From contig CAZSYM010000043.1 of NCBI GenBank assembly GCA_964611145.1, positions 1 to 19,868 on the forward strand: 19,868 nucleotides of DNA. Direction: 5' to 3'. The DNA is from WFQV01 sp964611145 (GTDB lineage: Bacteria; Bacteroidota; Ignavibacteria; Ignavibacteriales; Melioribacteraceae). Positions 7,633-14,060 of the stretch are shown here, piece after piece; the first letter of the stretch is position 1, and every line of letters starts with the position of its first letter. The notes below the pieces were generated by a model that saw nothing but the letters and a program-made list of their open reading frames with translations, did no database searches and was not told the DNA's origin. Both the position numbers and the translations under genes were made by a program.

Positions 7633-8592
7633 ATGCCTTTTTTGAATGAAATACCGACGCGCGGGGATATAGCTGGTGCGCATGAAAGGATACGCGAATT
7701 TATTCACAGGACACCCGTTTTTGTTTCTCGTTCCGCCAACGAGGCGACGGGCGCCTTTCTTTTCTTTAAATGCGAGAATTTTCAGAAGGCGGGTGCGTTC
7801 AAATTCCGCGGCGCGATGAACGCCGTCCTTTCCCTGAGTGATGACGAAAAAAAGAGCGGTGTTGCAACCCACTCTTCTGGAAATCACGCTGCGGCTCTTG
7901 CTCTCGCGGCTAAAAAGCGTGGAATAAAGGCATATGTGGTAATGCCCCGCACGGCGCCCGAAATTAAAAAACGAGCCGTGTTTTCATACGGCGCGGAAGT
8001 TGTCTTTTGCGAACCGACTCTCGAAGCGCGGGAAACAACCCTCCGCCGACTTGTCCTGGAAAAGGGAGCGATTTTTATTCATCCTTACGATAATTATTCG
8101 GTAATAGCCGGGCAAGCGACCGCTGCGAAAGAGCTGTTGGAGGAAACGAAGGACTTGGATTTTATTCTCGCGCCGGTTGGCGGCGGGGGACTTTTAAGCG
8201 GAACGGCTCTCGCGGCAAAATTTTATGGTCCCGCCGTTGAAGTTTTGGGCGCGGAACCCGAGGGGGCGGACGATGCTTATCGCTCCCTTCGAGACGGGAA
8301 AATTTATCCCTCGATTTCCCCCGAAACTATTGCCGACGGATTGCTTACCTCGCTTAGCGAGAGAACTTTTGGAATTATTTCAAAAGAGGTCGCGGGAATA
8401 TTGACCGTTAAAGAAGAATCGATTGTCTCAAGCATGAGGTTTATCTGGGAGCGAATGAAAGTAATTGTTGAACCTTCCTCCGCCGTGCCCCTTGCCGCCG
8501 TTTTTGAAAACAGAGAACTTTTTGAAGGTAAGAGAATCGGAATAATACTTTCCGGCGGAAATGTTGATTTGGATCATCTGCCGTGGCTGTGA
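7633..8592 (+). CDS. PLP-dependent threonine/serine dehydratase or serine racemase
   Basis: A fold-type II pyridoxal-phosphate enzyme of 319 residues with no C-terminal ACT regulatory domain, like catabolic threonine deaminase (TdcB) and serine racemase rather than biosynthetic IlvA. The PLP lysine is Lys57 in GAFKFRGA. SSGNHAAALA follows, with Ser82 at the position of the re-face serine of serine racemases. The phosphate loop is VGGGGLLSG. EPEGADDAYRS carries the Glu and Asp that form the divalent-cation site in serine racemases. LSGGNVDL ends the cofactor site. It would convert threonine or serine to 2-oxobutyrate or pyruvate plus ammonia, or interconvert L- and D-serine. It is the last gene of the amylase-TetR operon, and its stop is one base from the stop of the converging lipoprotein gene. 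The choice between activities cannot be settled from sequence. Confidence 0.88.
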   Translation: MPFLNEIPTRGDIAGAHERIREFIHRTPVFVSRSANEATGAFLFFKCENFQKAGAFKFRGAMNAVLSLSDDEKKSGVATHSSGNHAAALALAAKKRGIKAYVVMPRTAPEIKKRAVFSYGAEVVFCEPTLEARETTLRRLVLEKGAIFIHPYDNYSVIAGQATAAKELLEETKDLDFILAPVGGGGLLSGTALAAKFYGPAVEVLGAEPEGADDAYRSLRDGKIYPSISPETIADGLLTSLSERTFGIISKEVAGILTVKEESIVSSMRFIWERMKVIVEPSSAVPLAAVFENRELFEGKRIGIILSGGNVDLDHLPWL

Positions 8593-8593
8593 A

Positions 8594-9139
8594 TTAACTT
8601 TCCGAAATCTCTTTGATTATAGAAAGAAAAACCTTTTCGGCTTTTGCGTTTTTGGTTTTGGTTAGGAATTTTGCTCGTAGCAAATAACCGTGAGTTTGAA
8701 AAATCGCAACGCTTCCGTATTGTTTATCGGGTGTGATAAACTTGAAGATAAAGAATCTTTTGGCGTCGAGTTTCATTTCTTTCGGCTTCCCCACCGTTTT
8801 ATTTCCCAACATTTCGGATAGCGTTTTTTCATAATTCGCTATTTCGGAAAGCGAAAAATTTTTTTGTTTTCCCAATAAATGAATTGGCATAAAGGAAATG
8901 GAGGAATTATAGTGTTTATCAAAGATAAGCAGACTTATGTTGGAAGAAGACAGGCGGGCATTTAGCCATGACGTAGGGAGCGAGACGAGAATATTCGTGT
9001 GAGGAATTCGGACTTTTTGCTCGGATGAAAAGCCGCCGCTTGAAACGGCGCATGAGGTGAGAGTAACAAACACAATCGAAAATGAAATCGTCCTGCGAAA
9101 AATTTTCCACGCACGCGGGAAATTAATTCTTTCGGGCAA
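8594..9139 (-). CDS. Putative lipoprotein, function unknown
   Basis: A 181-residue protein with a basic N-terminus, a hydrophobic segment and a lipobox LTSC followed by AVSSGG, so it is probably lipid-anchored in the envelope. The mature part begins with IPHTNILVSLPTSW and ends with GYLLRAKFLTKT plus a long helix. That outline recalls the PsbP/Mog1-like fold of some envelope proteins, but the similarity is weak and no function follows. The start is TTG at 9139, 17 bases inside the end of the PorV-like gene, with GGAAGA about 11 bases before it. This gives a slightly long n-region; no better in-frame start is visible. It is cotranscribed and probably coupled with the upstream outer-membrane gene, which suggests an envelope partner role. 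Confidence 0.75.
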   Translation of the reverse strand: MPERINFPRAWKIFRRTISFSIVFVTLTSCAVSSGGFSSEQKVRIPHTNILVSLPTSWLNARLSSSNISLLIFDKHYNSSISFMPIHLLGKQKNFSLSEIANYEKTLSEMLGNKTVGKPKEMKLDAKRFFIFKFITPDKQYGSVAIFQTHGYLLRAKFLTKTKNAKAEKVFLSIIKEISES

Positions 9140-10160
9140 AACGAGGTTCTTCCAAAGTTAAAATAAGTGAAATTCGATGCGTATCGGGCAAACGCTCGAA
9201 CTCCGAAAGGGTTTGTCGTGCAAAGGAATAATCGATGTTAAGTTTCGGGAGCTTTATGCCGACGCCGATAGTGAATTGTTTTACATCGTTATATCCGCCA
9301 CGGACGGCAAAAATGTTTTTGTAATTGAATTCTACTCCCGCCTTTGCATCGAAACTTATCGGTCCTATATTAAAAGTCGAGGCGAAGCGACGGTTTTCGA
9401 ATCGCATATCCAAATCTAACGCCGGTGTGAAAACACCTCCCAGTAATTCTATCGAATACCCTGCGCCTATTCGGGCGGTTGGAGTAATCAGTTCGTTTCT
9501 GCCGGTGCTCCAGGATACAAGCGTAGTTGTAACGTCTGTGAAGTTGACCCCCAATCGCAATTTGTTTGTCGGGAAATAAATGGCTCCAATATCGAAACCT
9601 AATCCGAGAGCGCTTGCTTCCGCAATGTCGCGACGTATGATTTTAAGATTTGCTCCCCACAAAAATTCTTTGCTACGACGTTGTGCAAAAGAAAAGTAGA
9701 ACGCCCAATCGGTATCGCTGAACTCTTTTACTTTGTCTGGGTCTATTCTTGCATTGGGATTATTTATGTCGTAAATCACTTGTCCCGTTGTCATATCCAC
9801 CAAGGCATTTCTGGTATCGGGAATACCGTCAATACTTAATCTGATTGCCGTAAATGCAAAGCTCATGTTTTGAGCGTAAGGAATGGCAACGCCCGCATAG
9901 TTATAGTTTACCAGCGCGCCGAAATGCTCCTCGTGCATCAGAGCTATTTGAGGATAATTTACTTCCGCCAACCCGGCAGGATTCCAGTATCCCGCTGTGA
10001 CGTCTTGTGCAACCGCTACTTGAGCGCTTCCCATTCCTAAGGCTCTTCCCCCTACGCCGATGGAGAGAAATTCTCCGCCGTATTTCCCTATGACGGTTTG
10101 AGCCGAAAGCCAACCGATGGAAAAAAGCGATAGCACCGTTGCGGTTAAAAACTTTTTCAT
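9123..10160 (-). CDS. PorV/PorQ-family outer-membrane protein
   Basis: A 345-residue exported beta-barrel protein of the PorV/PorQ family (FadL-like). The signal peptide ends WLSAQ, with cleavage expected between Ala and Gln. The mature N-terminus has the hallmark order: FLSIGVGGRALGMGSAQVA, then AGYWNPAGLAEV. Alternating beta-strand patterns run to the end. In Bacteroidota PorV is the outer-membrane shuttle of the type IX secretion system, carrying cargo from the translocon to the attachment complex; PorQ and other paralogues have related or unknown roles, and FCB genomes hold several copies. It is first in a two-gene operon with a lipoprotein and has a promoter-like sequence upstream. Which paralogue this is cannot be decided here, but the subtilase at the right edge is a plausible client. 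Confidence 0.85.
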   Translation of the reverse strand: MKKFLTATVLSLFSIGWLSAQTVIGKYGGEFLSIGVGGRALGMGSAQVAVAQDVTAGYWNPAGLAEVNYPQIALMHEEHFGALVNYNYAGVAIPYAQNMSFAFTAIRLSIDGIPDTRNALVDMTTGQVIYDINNPNARIDPDKVKEFSDTDWAFYFSFAQRRSKEFLWGANLKIIRRDIAEASALGLGFDIGAIYFPTNKLRLGVNFTDVTTTLVSWSTGRNELITPTARIGAGYSIELLGGVFTPALDLDMRFENRRFASTFNIGPISFDAKAGVEFNYKNIFAVRGGYNDVKQFTIGVGIKLPKLNIDYSFARQTLSEFERLPDTHRISLILTLEEPRFARKN

Positions 10161-10200
10161 TATGGTTTATTAAAAATTTTCAAAATGTTTTTGGAAAATT

Positions 10201-10229
10201 GTTAAAATTGTCAATAAAATCAAGGTCAA
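10201..10229 (-). promoter_or_regulatory. Sigma70-like promoter candidate for the PorV-like gene
   Basis: On the minus strand TTGACC (10229-10224) is followed by a 17-base spacer and TTTAAC (10206-10201). The start of transcription would fall about 33 bases before the PorV-like ATG. The -10 match is weak and the region is very AT-rich; FCB bacteria often use different promoter consensus sequences. Confidence 0.3.
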
Positions 10230-10292
10230 TAATATTTTATGTTGTCATTCTGAAGCGGGTAAGTTAATTTTGCGATTAAAAAATCGGTGAAT

Positions 10293-10604
10293 ATGAAAAT
10301 TTTATTGGTAGCTATCTTAATCGTTTTATTAAATATTCCTTTCGGTTATTGGCGCGCTAATGTGCGGAAGTTTTCTTTCCAGTGGGTATTGGCTGTCCAT
10401 GTTCCCGTTCCCTTTGTAATAGCGATGAGATTTTTGTTCGACATAGGCTTTGCCCTTTATACTTATCCCGTGCTTGTGGGGGCTTTTTTTACAGGACAAC
10501 TCTTGGGTAAGTTAATTTACGATAAGTTTTCCAAGCGCTTTGAACTTTCCGCTACGTCGTGCTTGGTTATGGATTTTTACCGAGCATTTAAAATGGAAAA
10601 GTAG
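10293..10604 (+). CDS. Small conserved-looking membrane protein
   Basis: A 103-residue, strongly hydrophobic protein of unknown function. The first helix (about 1-16) is followed by NIPFGYWRANVRKFSFQW, a second hydrophobic segment around VPFVIAMRFLF and a third around YPVLVGAFFTGQLLG, then a basic tail ending in EK. Three transmembrane or re-entrant segments are likely. The composition and the NIPFGYWR stretch resemble short uncharacterised membrane proteins I recall from several phyla, but I cannot assign a family. ATG 10293 is preferred; a GTG at 10287 in the same frame adds only two residues. Neither has a good ribosome site, as is common in this phylum. It stands alone, diverging from the PorV-like gene with a 132-base gap. 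Confidence 0.7.
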   Translation: MKILLVAILIVLLNIPFGYWRANVRKFSFQWVLAVHVPVPFVIAMRFLFDIGFALYTYPVLVGAFFTGQLLGKLIYDKFSKRFELSATSCLVMDFYRAFKMEK

Positions 10605-10657
10605 CTTCCTATTAGGTTATTTCCGAAAATTTCCCCTTCTTTTTGTTTTTTTTATTT

Positions 10658-10682
10658 TAATTGTTGAGGTTTAAAACTACGA
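10658..10682 (+). promoter_or_regulatory. Shared upstream element before the transporter gene
   Basis: TAATTGTT (10658-10665), 8 bases, then AAACTAC and GAT lies 34-58 bases before the transporter ATG. The GH13 gene has almost the same arrangement: TAATTGTT at 4593-4600, 7 bases, AAACTAC at 4608-4614, then AAT. It could be a promoter or shared regulator site. Chance in AT-rich spacers is not excluded. Confidence 0.2.
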
Positions 10683-10715
10683 TGTAGAACTTTTTGTGTT
10701 TGGTGGGAGAAGCCG

Positions 10716-11789
10716 ATGAAGAATGGAAAGGTATTTTCGGATTTCATTTTGAAGGAATGGCTTCTTTCCGCTTCGGTATTGGGCGTTGTAATCCTTTCCG
10801 TTTATCTTAAAAAGATTCCTTCCTTAAACAAAGACGAGTGGGAAACTCTTTTTATCCTTTTTTCTTTGTTTGTGGCGATTAAAGGTTTGGAGCGAAGCGG
10901 ATTCTTTCGCGCCTTTTCTCGCAGGGTGGAAAGGGGAAGGTTTGTGCCTCTTAAAATTGTCTTGTTTACCTTTTTTCTTTCGATGTTTCTGACCAACGAT
11001 GTTTCCCTTTTGATAGTTGTTCCGACAACGCTTCTTCTTAATTTGAAATGGAAGGAGTGGCTTGTGATATTGGAAGCCTTGGCGGCTAATGCGGGCTCGG
11101 CGCTCACTCCTATCGGTAACCCGCAGAATCTTTACATTTATTGGTTTTATAAAATTTTTCCGCTGGATTTCGTTGCTACCATTGCTCCTTTTTCGCTTGC
11201 TTTTCTTGTTATTCTTGCGGCTTCCGGTGTTGCGCTCGGTAGCAAGAAGATTGGAGAAATAGCTCCCGCCGCGGAGGAGGGGAATCTTCGACATGCACTT
11301 GCTTACGGCATACTTTTGGGTGTTATCATCTTTTCCGTGCTTCGTTTGATTAATATTTGGTTGGGCGCGTTGGTTTTTGTTTATGCACTGACTTTCGACA
11401 GAAAGAGTTTGAAAATTGATTACTCCCTTTTGCTGACCTTTTTGTTTTTCTTTGCTCTGGGGGAAAATGTAAGGGAGTTGCTTTCCGCCGAGCTTAGCGA
11501 TTCGAATCATGTTTTTCTTCTTTCCGCTTTGCTGAGTCAATTGATTAGCAATGTTCCCACGGCTCTCCTTTTTGCAAAATTCACGGCGCAATGGAAGGCG
11601 TTGCTCTGGGGAGTAAACGTGGGCGGTTTCGGCAGTCTGTTCGGTTCCCTTGCTAATTTGATTGCGTATAGATTTTTTATTACTACAGTGACACCTAAGG
11701 AGGGATTGGCTTTTACCGTCAAGTTTTTGCTTGCTGGATATTTGTGTTTCTTTATCGGTATTGCTCTTTATTTTTTGATTGAATTATAG
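10716..11789 (+). CDS. SLC13/ArsB-like (YbiR-type) anion transporter
   Basis: A 357-residue integral inner-membrane protein of the ion-transporter superfamily that includes ArsB, NhaD, DASS/SLC13 and E. coli YbiR. About ten hydrophobic helices are visible. The two internally related halves each carry a hairpin motif: LTNDVSLLIVVPTTLLL (92-108) with NAGSALTPIGNPQN (125-138), and ISNVPTALLFAKF (277-289) with NVGGFGSLFGSLAN (301-314). These Asn/Thr/Gly loops form the ion and substrate site in SLC13-type structures. The length is close to YbiR and shorter than ArsB. Substrate could be a carboxylate, sulfate, arsenite or Na+/H+; nothing nearby settles it. The ATG has a GGGAG site about 8 bases before it. 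It seems to be a single-gene transcript. Confidence 0.85.
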   Translation: MKNGKVFSDFILKEWLLSASVLGVVILSVYLKKIPSLNKDEWETLFILFSLFVAIKGLERSGFFRAFSRRVERGRFVPLKIVLFTFFLSMFLTNDVSLLIVVPTTLLLNLKWKEWLVILEALAANAGSALTPIGNPQNLYIYWFYKIFPLDFVATIAPFSLAFLVILAASGVALGSKKIGEIAPAAEEGNLRHALAYGILLGVIIFSVLRLINIWLGALVFVYALTFDRKSLKIDYSLLLTFLFFFALGENVRELLSAELSDSNHVFLLSALLSQLISNVPTALLFAKFTAQWKALLWGVNVGGFGSLFGSLANLIAYRFFITTVTPKEGLAFTVKFLLAGYLCFFIGIALYFLIEL

Positions 11790-11962
11790 AAATAATTTGG
11801 ACGCTATTTAAGGGAAAGAATTAAAAAATCCTGCTATTTCATGAGCTTTTTCATTGGTGCTTTGAGAAGAAAATAATATAATCTGCGAAGAAAAAATCGG
11901 TGTATTATCACGGAGAGATAAAAGAAGCGAGAGTTCAACAAACAATTGTCACTGCTAATGTC

Positions 11963-11991
11963 TTGCTTTAATTTTTCAATAATATTATATT
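11963..11991 (+). promoter_or_regulatory. Sigma70-like promoter candidate for rpsT
   Basis: TTGCTT (11963-11968), a 17-base spacer and TATATT (11986-11991) lie in the 232-base gap before rpsT, putting the transcript start about 24 bases before the ATG. The rest of the gap (11790-11962) is AT-rich. I see no gene, terminator or clear RNA structure in it. Confidence 0.45.
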
Positions 11992-12021
11992 TCGTGTCTT
12001 GAAAAAAAACAGTAGGTAGAA

Positions 12022-12279
12022 ATGGCACATCATAAGTCGGCTAAGAAAAGAATTCGTCAGAATGCGAAGAGAAGATTGAGAAATCAAGCTTCGAGGTCTA
12101 AGATTAACACTTTGAGCAAGAAGGTTCTAAAAGCTGAAAACAAAGAAGAAGCAATGAAGTTCTTGAGAGAAGCGGTTTCTTTTATCGATAAAACCGTTGC
12201 AAAGGGAAGATTGCACAAAAATACAGCCGCTCGAAAAAAATCCAAGCTTACCAGATACGTCAATAGTTTGGAAGGTTAA
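12022..12279 (+). CDS. rpsT: 30S ribosomal protein S20
   Basis: The 85-residue, highly basic, all-helical S20 binds 16S rRNA early in 30S assembly. The start MAHHKSAKKRIRQNAKRRLRN is the family hallmark, and GRLHKNTAARKKSKLTR near the C-terminus is equally typical. Length is normal. An AGGTAGAA stretch precedes the ATG. It is a single-gene transcript with its own promoter-like sequence and a strong terminator 19 bases after the stop, as is common for rpsT. The short predicted leader leaves little room for a large structured autoregulatory element. Confidence 0.97.
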   Translation: MAHHKSAKKRIRQNAKRRLRNQASRSKINTLSKKVLKAENKEEAMKFLREAVSFIDKTVAKGRLHKNTAARKKSKLTRYVNSLEG

Positions 12280-12297
12280 TCCTAATTTTGATTTGGC

Positions 12298-12330
12298 AAA
12301 AAGCAGTCTGCGGACTGCTTTTTCTTTTTT
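12298..12330. terminator. Bidirectional intrinsic terminator between rpsT and the amidase operon
   Basis: A stem AGCAGTC (12302-12308) with GACTGCT (12313-12319), loop TGCG, is extended by four A-T pairs on the outside and followed by C and six T on the plus strand. On the minus strand the A-run becomes a T-run after the same hairpin, so it can also end the micro-ORF/amidase transcript 19 bases after that stop. Confidence 0.85.
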
Positions 12331-12341
12331 AAAGGATTTCT

Positions 12342-12422
12342 TTACTGAACCATTAACTCCAATGCCAGCAGCAAAACAAAAAGGAGCAGAAACACGGCAA
12401 TCCACTTTTGAGCGTTGGTCAT
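12342..12422 (-). CDS. 26-residue hydrophobic membrane micro-protein (putative)
   Basis: An intact small reading frame encodes 26 residues, starting MTNAQKWIAVFLLLF and continuing VLLLALELMVQ: a short polar head, one 17-18-residue hydrophobic helix with no charged residue, and a short tail. It begins 9 bases after the amidase stop, has a GGGAAAG stretch 4 bases before the ATG, and ends 19 bases before the shared terminator, so it fills the transcript end neatly. It would be a single-span membrane peptide. No known family is recognised. Position suggests a role in or near the envelope; evidence for translation is only the context. Confidence 0.5.
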   Translation of the reverse strand: MTNAQKWIAVFLLLFVLLLALELMVQ

Positions 12423-12431
12423 TTTCTTTCC

Positions 12432-14030
12432 CTAACTTTCTTCTCTGACGGTTTTGGAATAGTATTTAATATATTTCTTTATGGCAAGATAAATCGCTTT
12501 TGCAATTGCCCGTTGTCCGTTTTTGCTTTTTAAATACGCCTCATCCTTGTAATTAGAAATGAATCCTGTTTCGACAAGCACGCCGGGCATCGAAGCACCT
12601 ACGAGCACGTAAAGTCCCGCCTGTTTTACTCCGCGGGATTTTATCTTCGTATGTGCCGCATATTCTTTGTTGAGAATTTCGGAGAATTTCTCCGAGTATC
12701 GCATAAAGGCGGAATGCGCCATGCTTACCAGAATGAAGTTTTCGTCCGTTAGCTTTTTATATCGCTTGGGGTCGTCCTCGTATTTTATTACGCTGTTCTC
12801 ATATTCCGCAATTCGTATAGCTTCCTTTGCTCTGCCGGGACGAAGCAAATAGATTTCAAACCCGTTCGTGGAGCTTGGTTTTTTAATTAAGGAGTTACAA
12901 TGAATTGAAATAAAAAGGTTTCCGTGATGCTCGTTGGCGATTTTGCCTCGTTTATATAGCTCGACGAATTTGTCCGTTTTTCGTGTGAAAACAACTTTTA
13001 CGTTCTTCAAATTTTTTCTTATCAACCGTCCCAATTCGAGAGCTATCTTCAGATTTATGTCCTTTTCCTTGACGCCTGTTACCCCTATCGCTCCCGCATC
13101 TTTCCCGCCGTGACCCGGGTCGATAACAACCGTCGAGAATTTCCATTTTTTTACCAACTTCCCCACATTGTCCCGCCGGGCGAAAACCTTGCTGTGAATG
13201 GCTATCAAAATGTCGTGATTATCGGGATCCTGAAAAGATTCTTGAGCTTCGTATCCTTTTTTAAGAAGAAATTCCAACTGGACGTTCCCGCCCACTTTTT
13301 TTAGTTTTACTTTCCTTACGAAACCGCTCGGTTTGAAATTTTTTAACAAATCGGGAGCTATGGAAACGTCGGGTAGGAAAACGAAAAGCGTATTTTCGTT
13401 TATGGAGGAGCTGAAACGGCGAATTTCCCTACCGGTTTTTAAGCGGATCAAAGTCCCGTTGGACTTTTCGCTTATCTCCATTCCGTAAATGTCATACGTT
13501 GTCTTCGGTGGAAGCGCCTTTTTGCCTTTTTCGGAAATATCGCTTTTATTTTCCGAATAAGGTCGGGAGGTTAATCTGATTTCTCTTTCTCCGGCAGCAA
13601 AGAGGATTTCTTTTCCGTACAGCAATTTGAAAAAGCGGAGGGAATAATCCAAAGGCACGAAAACATCTTTTTTCAAAAGAAGCGTGGAGACGGGAAGCTG
13701 AAAAACTTTTCGCTCGCTACCGTTTTTTCGTCGGAGTATGACGTATTGATTCCTGGCGGTAAATAAAAGCCGATAGGTGTCCGATTTTACTTCCAGCTTG
13801 TCTGCATTTGTATTGTAATAATATCCGAACCCCAACACCTTTGCAAGTTCCCTGGCGGAGGCATAAACCAATCCGTGCTTTGTTAAGTAGGAAACCCTTT
13901 TTTCTCCCGAGGGAGTAACGACGTTCAATTTCAAAAGGCGTTGGGCGATAGCGTTTTGCGGCGCCGAAAAAAACAGCGGAAATATCCACACGAAAAAAAG
14001 AAATCCGTTTTTTCCGAATGCACGTTTCAT
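12432..14030 (-). CDS. N-acetylmuramoyl-L-alanine amidase (Amidase_3) with N-terminal targeting domains
   Basis: This zinc enzyme cleaves the amide between MurNAc and L-Ala in peptidoglycan, mostly during cell separation. A signal peptide ends NAIAQ. Residues about 31-155 look like a copper-amine-oxidase-N-like domain (VYASARELAKVLGFGYYYN, DVFVPLDYSLRFF), a frequent septal or wall-targeting module. About 178-282 resembles an AMIN domain. The catalytic Amidase_3 domain spans about 298-522: VIDPGHGG with His307, Glu322 in VKEKD, SIHCNS with His377, and LVETGFISN with catalytic Glu487. A 50-residue insert between His377 and the last motif may be the autoinhibitory helix of AmiA/AmiC-type enzymes. 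At 532 residues it is full length. It lies 30 bases behind the polyamine gene and before a micro-ORF. Confidence 0.93.
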   Translation of the reverse strand: MKRAFGKNGFLFFVWIFPLFFSAPQNAIAQRLLKLNVVTPSGEKRVSYLTKHGLVYASARELAKVLGFGYYYNTNADKLEVKSDTYRLLFTARNQYVILRRKNGSERKVFQLPVSTLLLKKDVFVPLDYSLRFFKLLYGKEILFAAGEREIRLTSRPYSENKSDISEKGKKALPPKTTYDIYGMEISEKSNGTLIRLKTGREIRRFSSSINENTLFVFLPDVSIAPDLLKNFKPSGFVRKVKLKKVGGNVQLEFLLKKGYEAQESFQDPDNHDILIAIHSKVFARRDNVGKLVKKWKFSTVVIDPGHGGKDAGAIGVTGVKEKDINLKIALELGRLIRKNLKNVKVVFTRKTDKFVELYKRGKIANEHHGNLFISIHCNSLIKKPSSTNGFEIYLLRPGRAKEAIRIAEYENSVIKYEDDPKRYKKLTDENFILVSMAHSAFMRYSEKFSEILNKEYAAHTKIKSRGVKQAGLYVLVGASMPGVLVETGFISNYKDEAYLKSKNGQRAIAKAIYLAIKKYIKYYSKTVREES

Positions 14031-14060
14031 CGCTGTTTCCGGTTTCGGCGTAAGCTCGCC

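Noticed and set aside
10210..10232. GTCAATAA direct repeat with 15-base period
   Set aside because: Only two copies in an AT-rich spacer, overlapping a candidate promoter; too little to call a binding array.
10824..11591. 255-codon minus-strand frame opposite the transporter
   Set aside because: Lys/Gln/Arg-rich low-complexity translation, the mirror of a hydrophobic membrane protein in AT-rich DNA.
11834..12028. 64-codon minus-strand frame in the rpsT upstream gap
   Set aside because: It would start inside rpsT and cover its promoter; there is no ribosome site and the residues look random.
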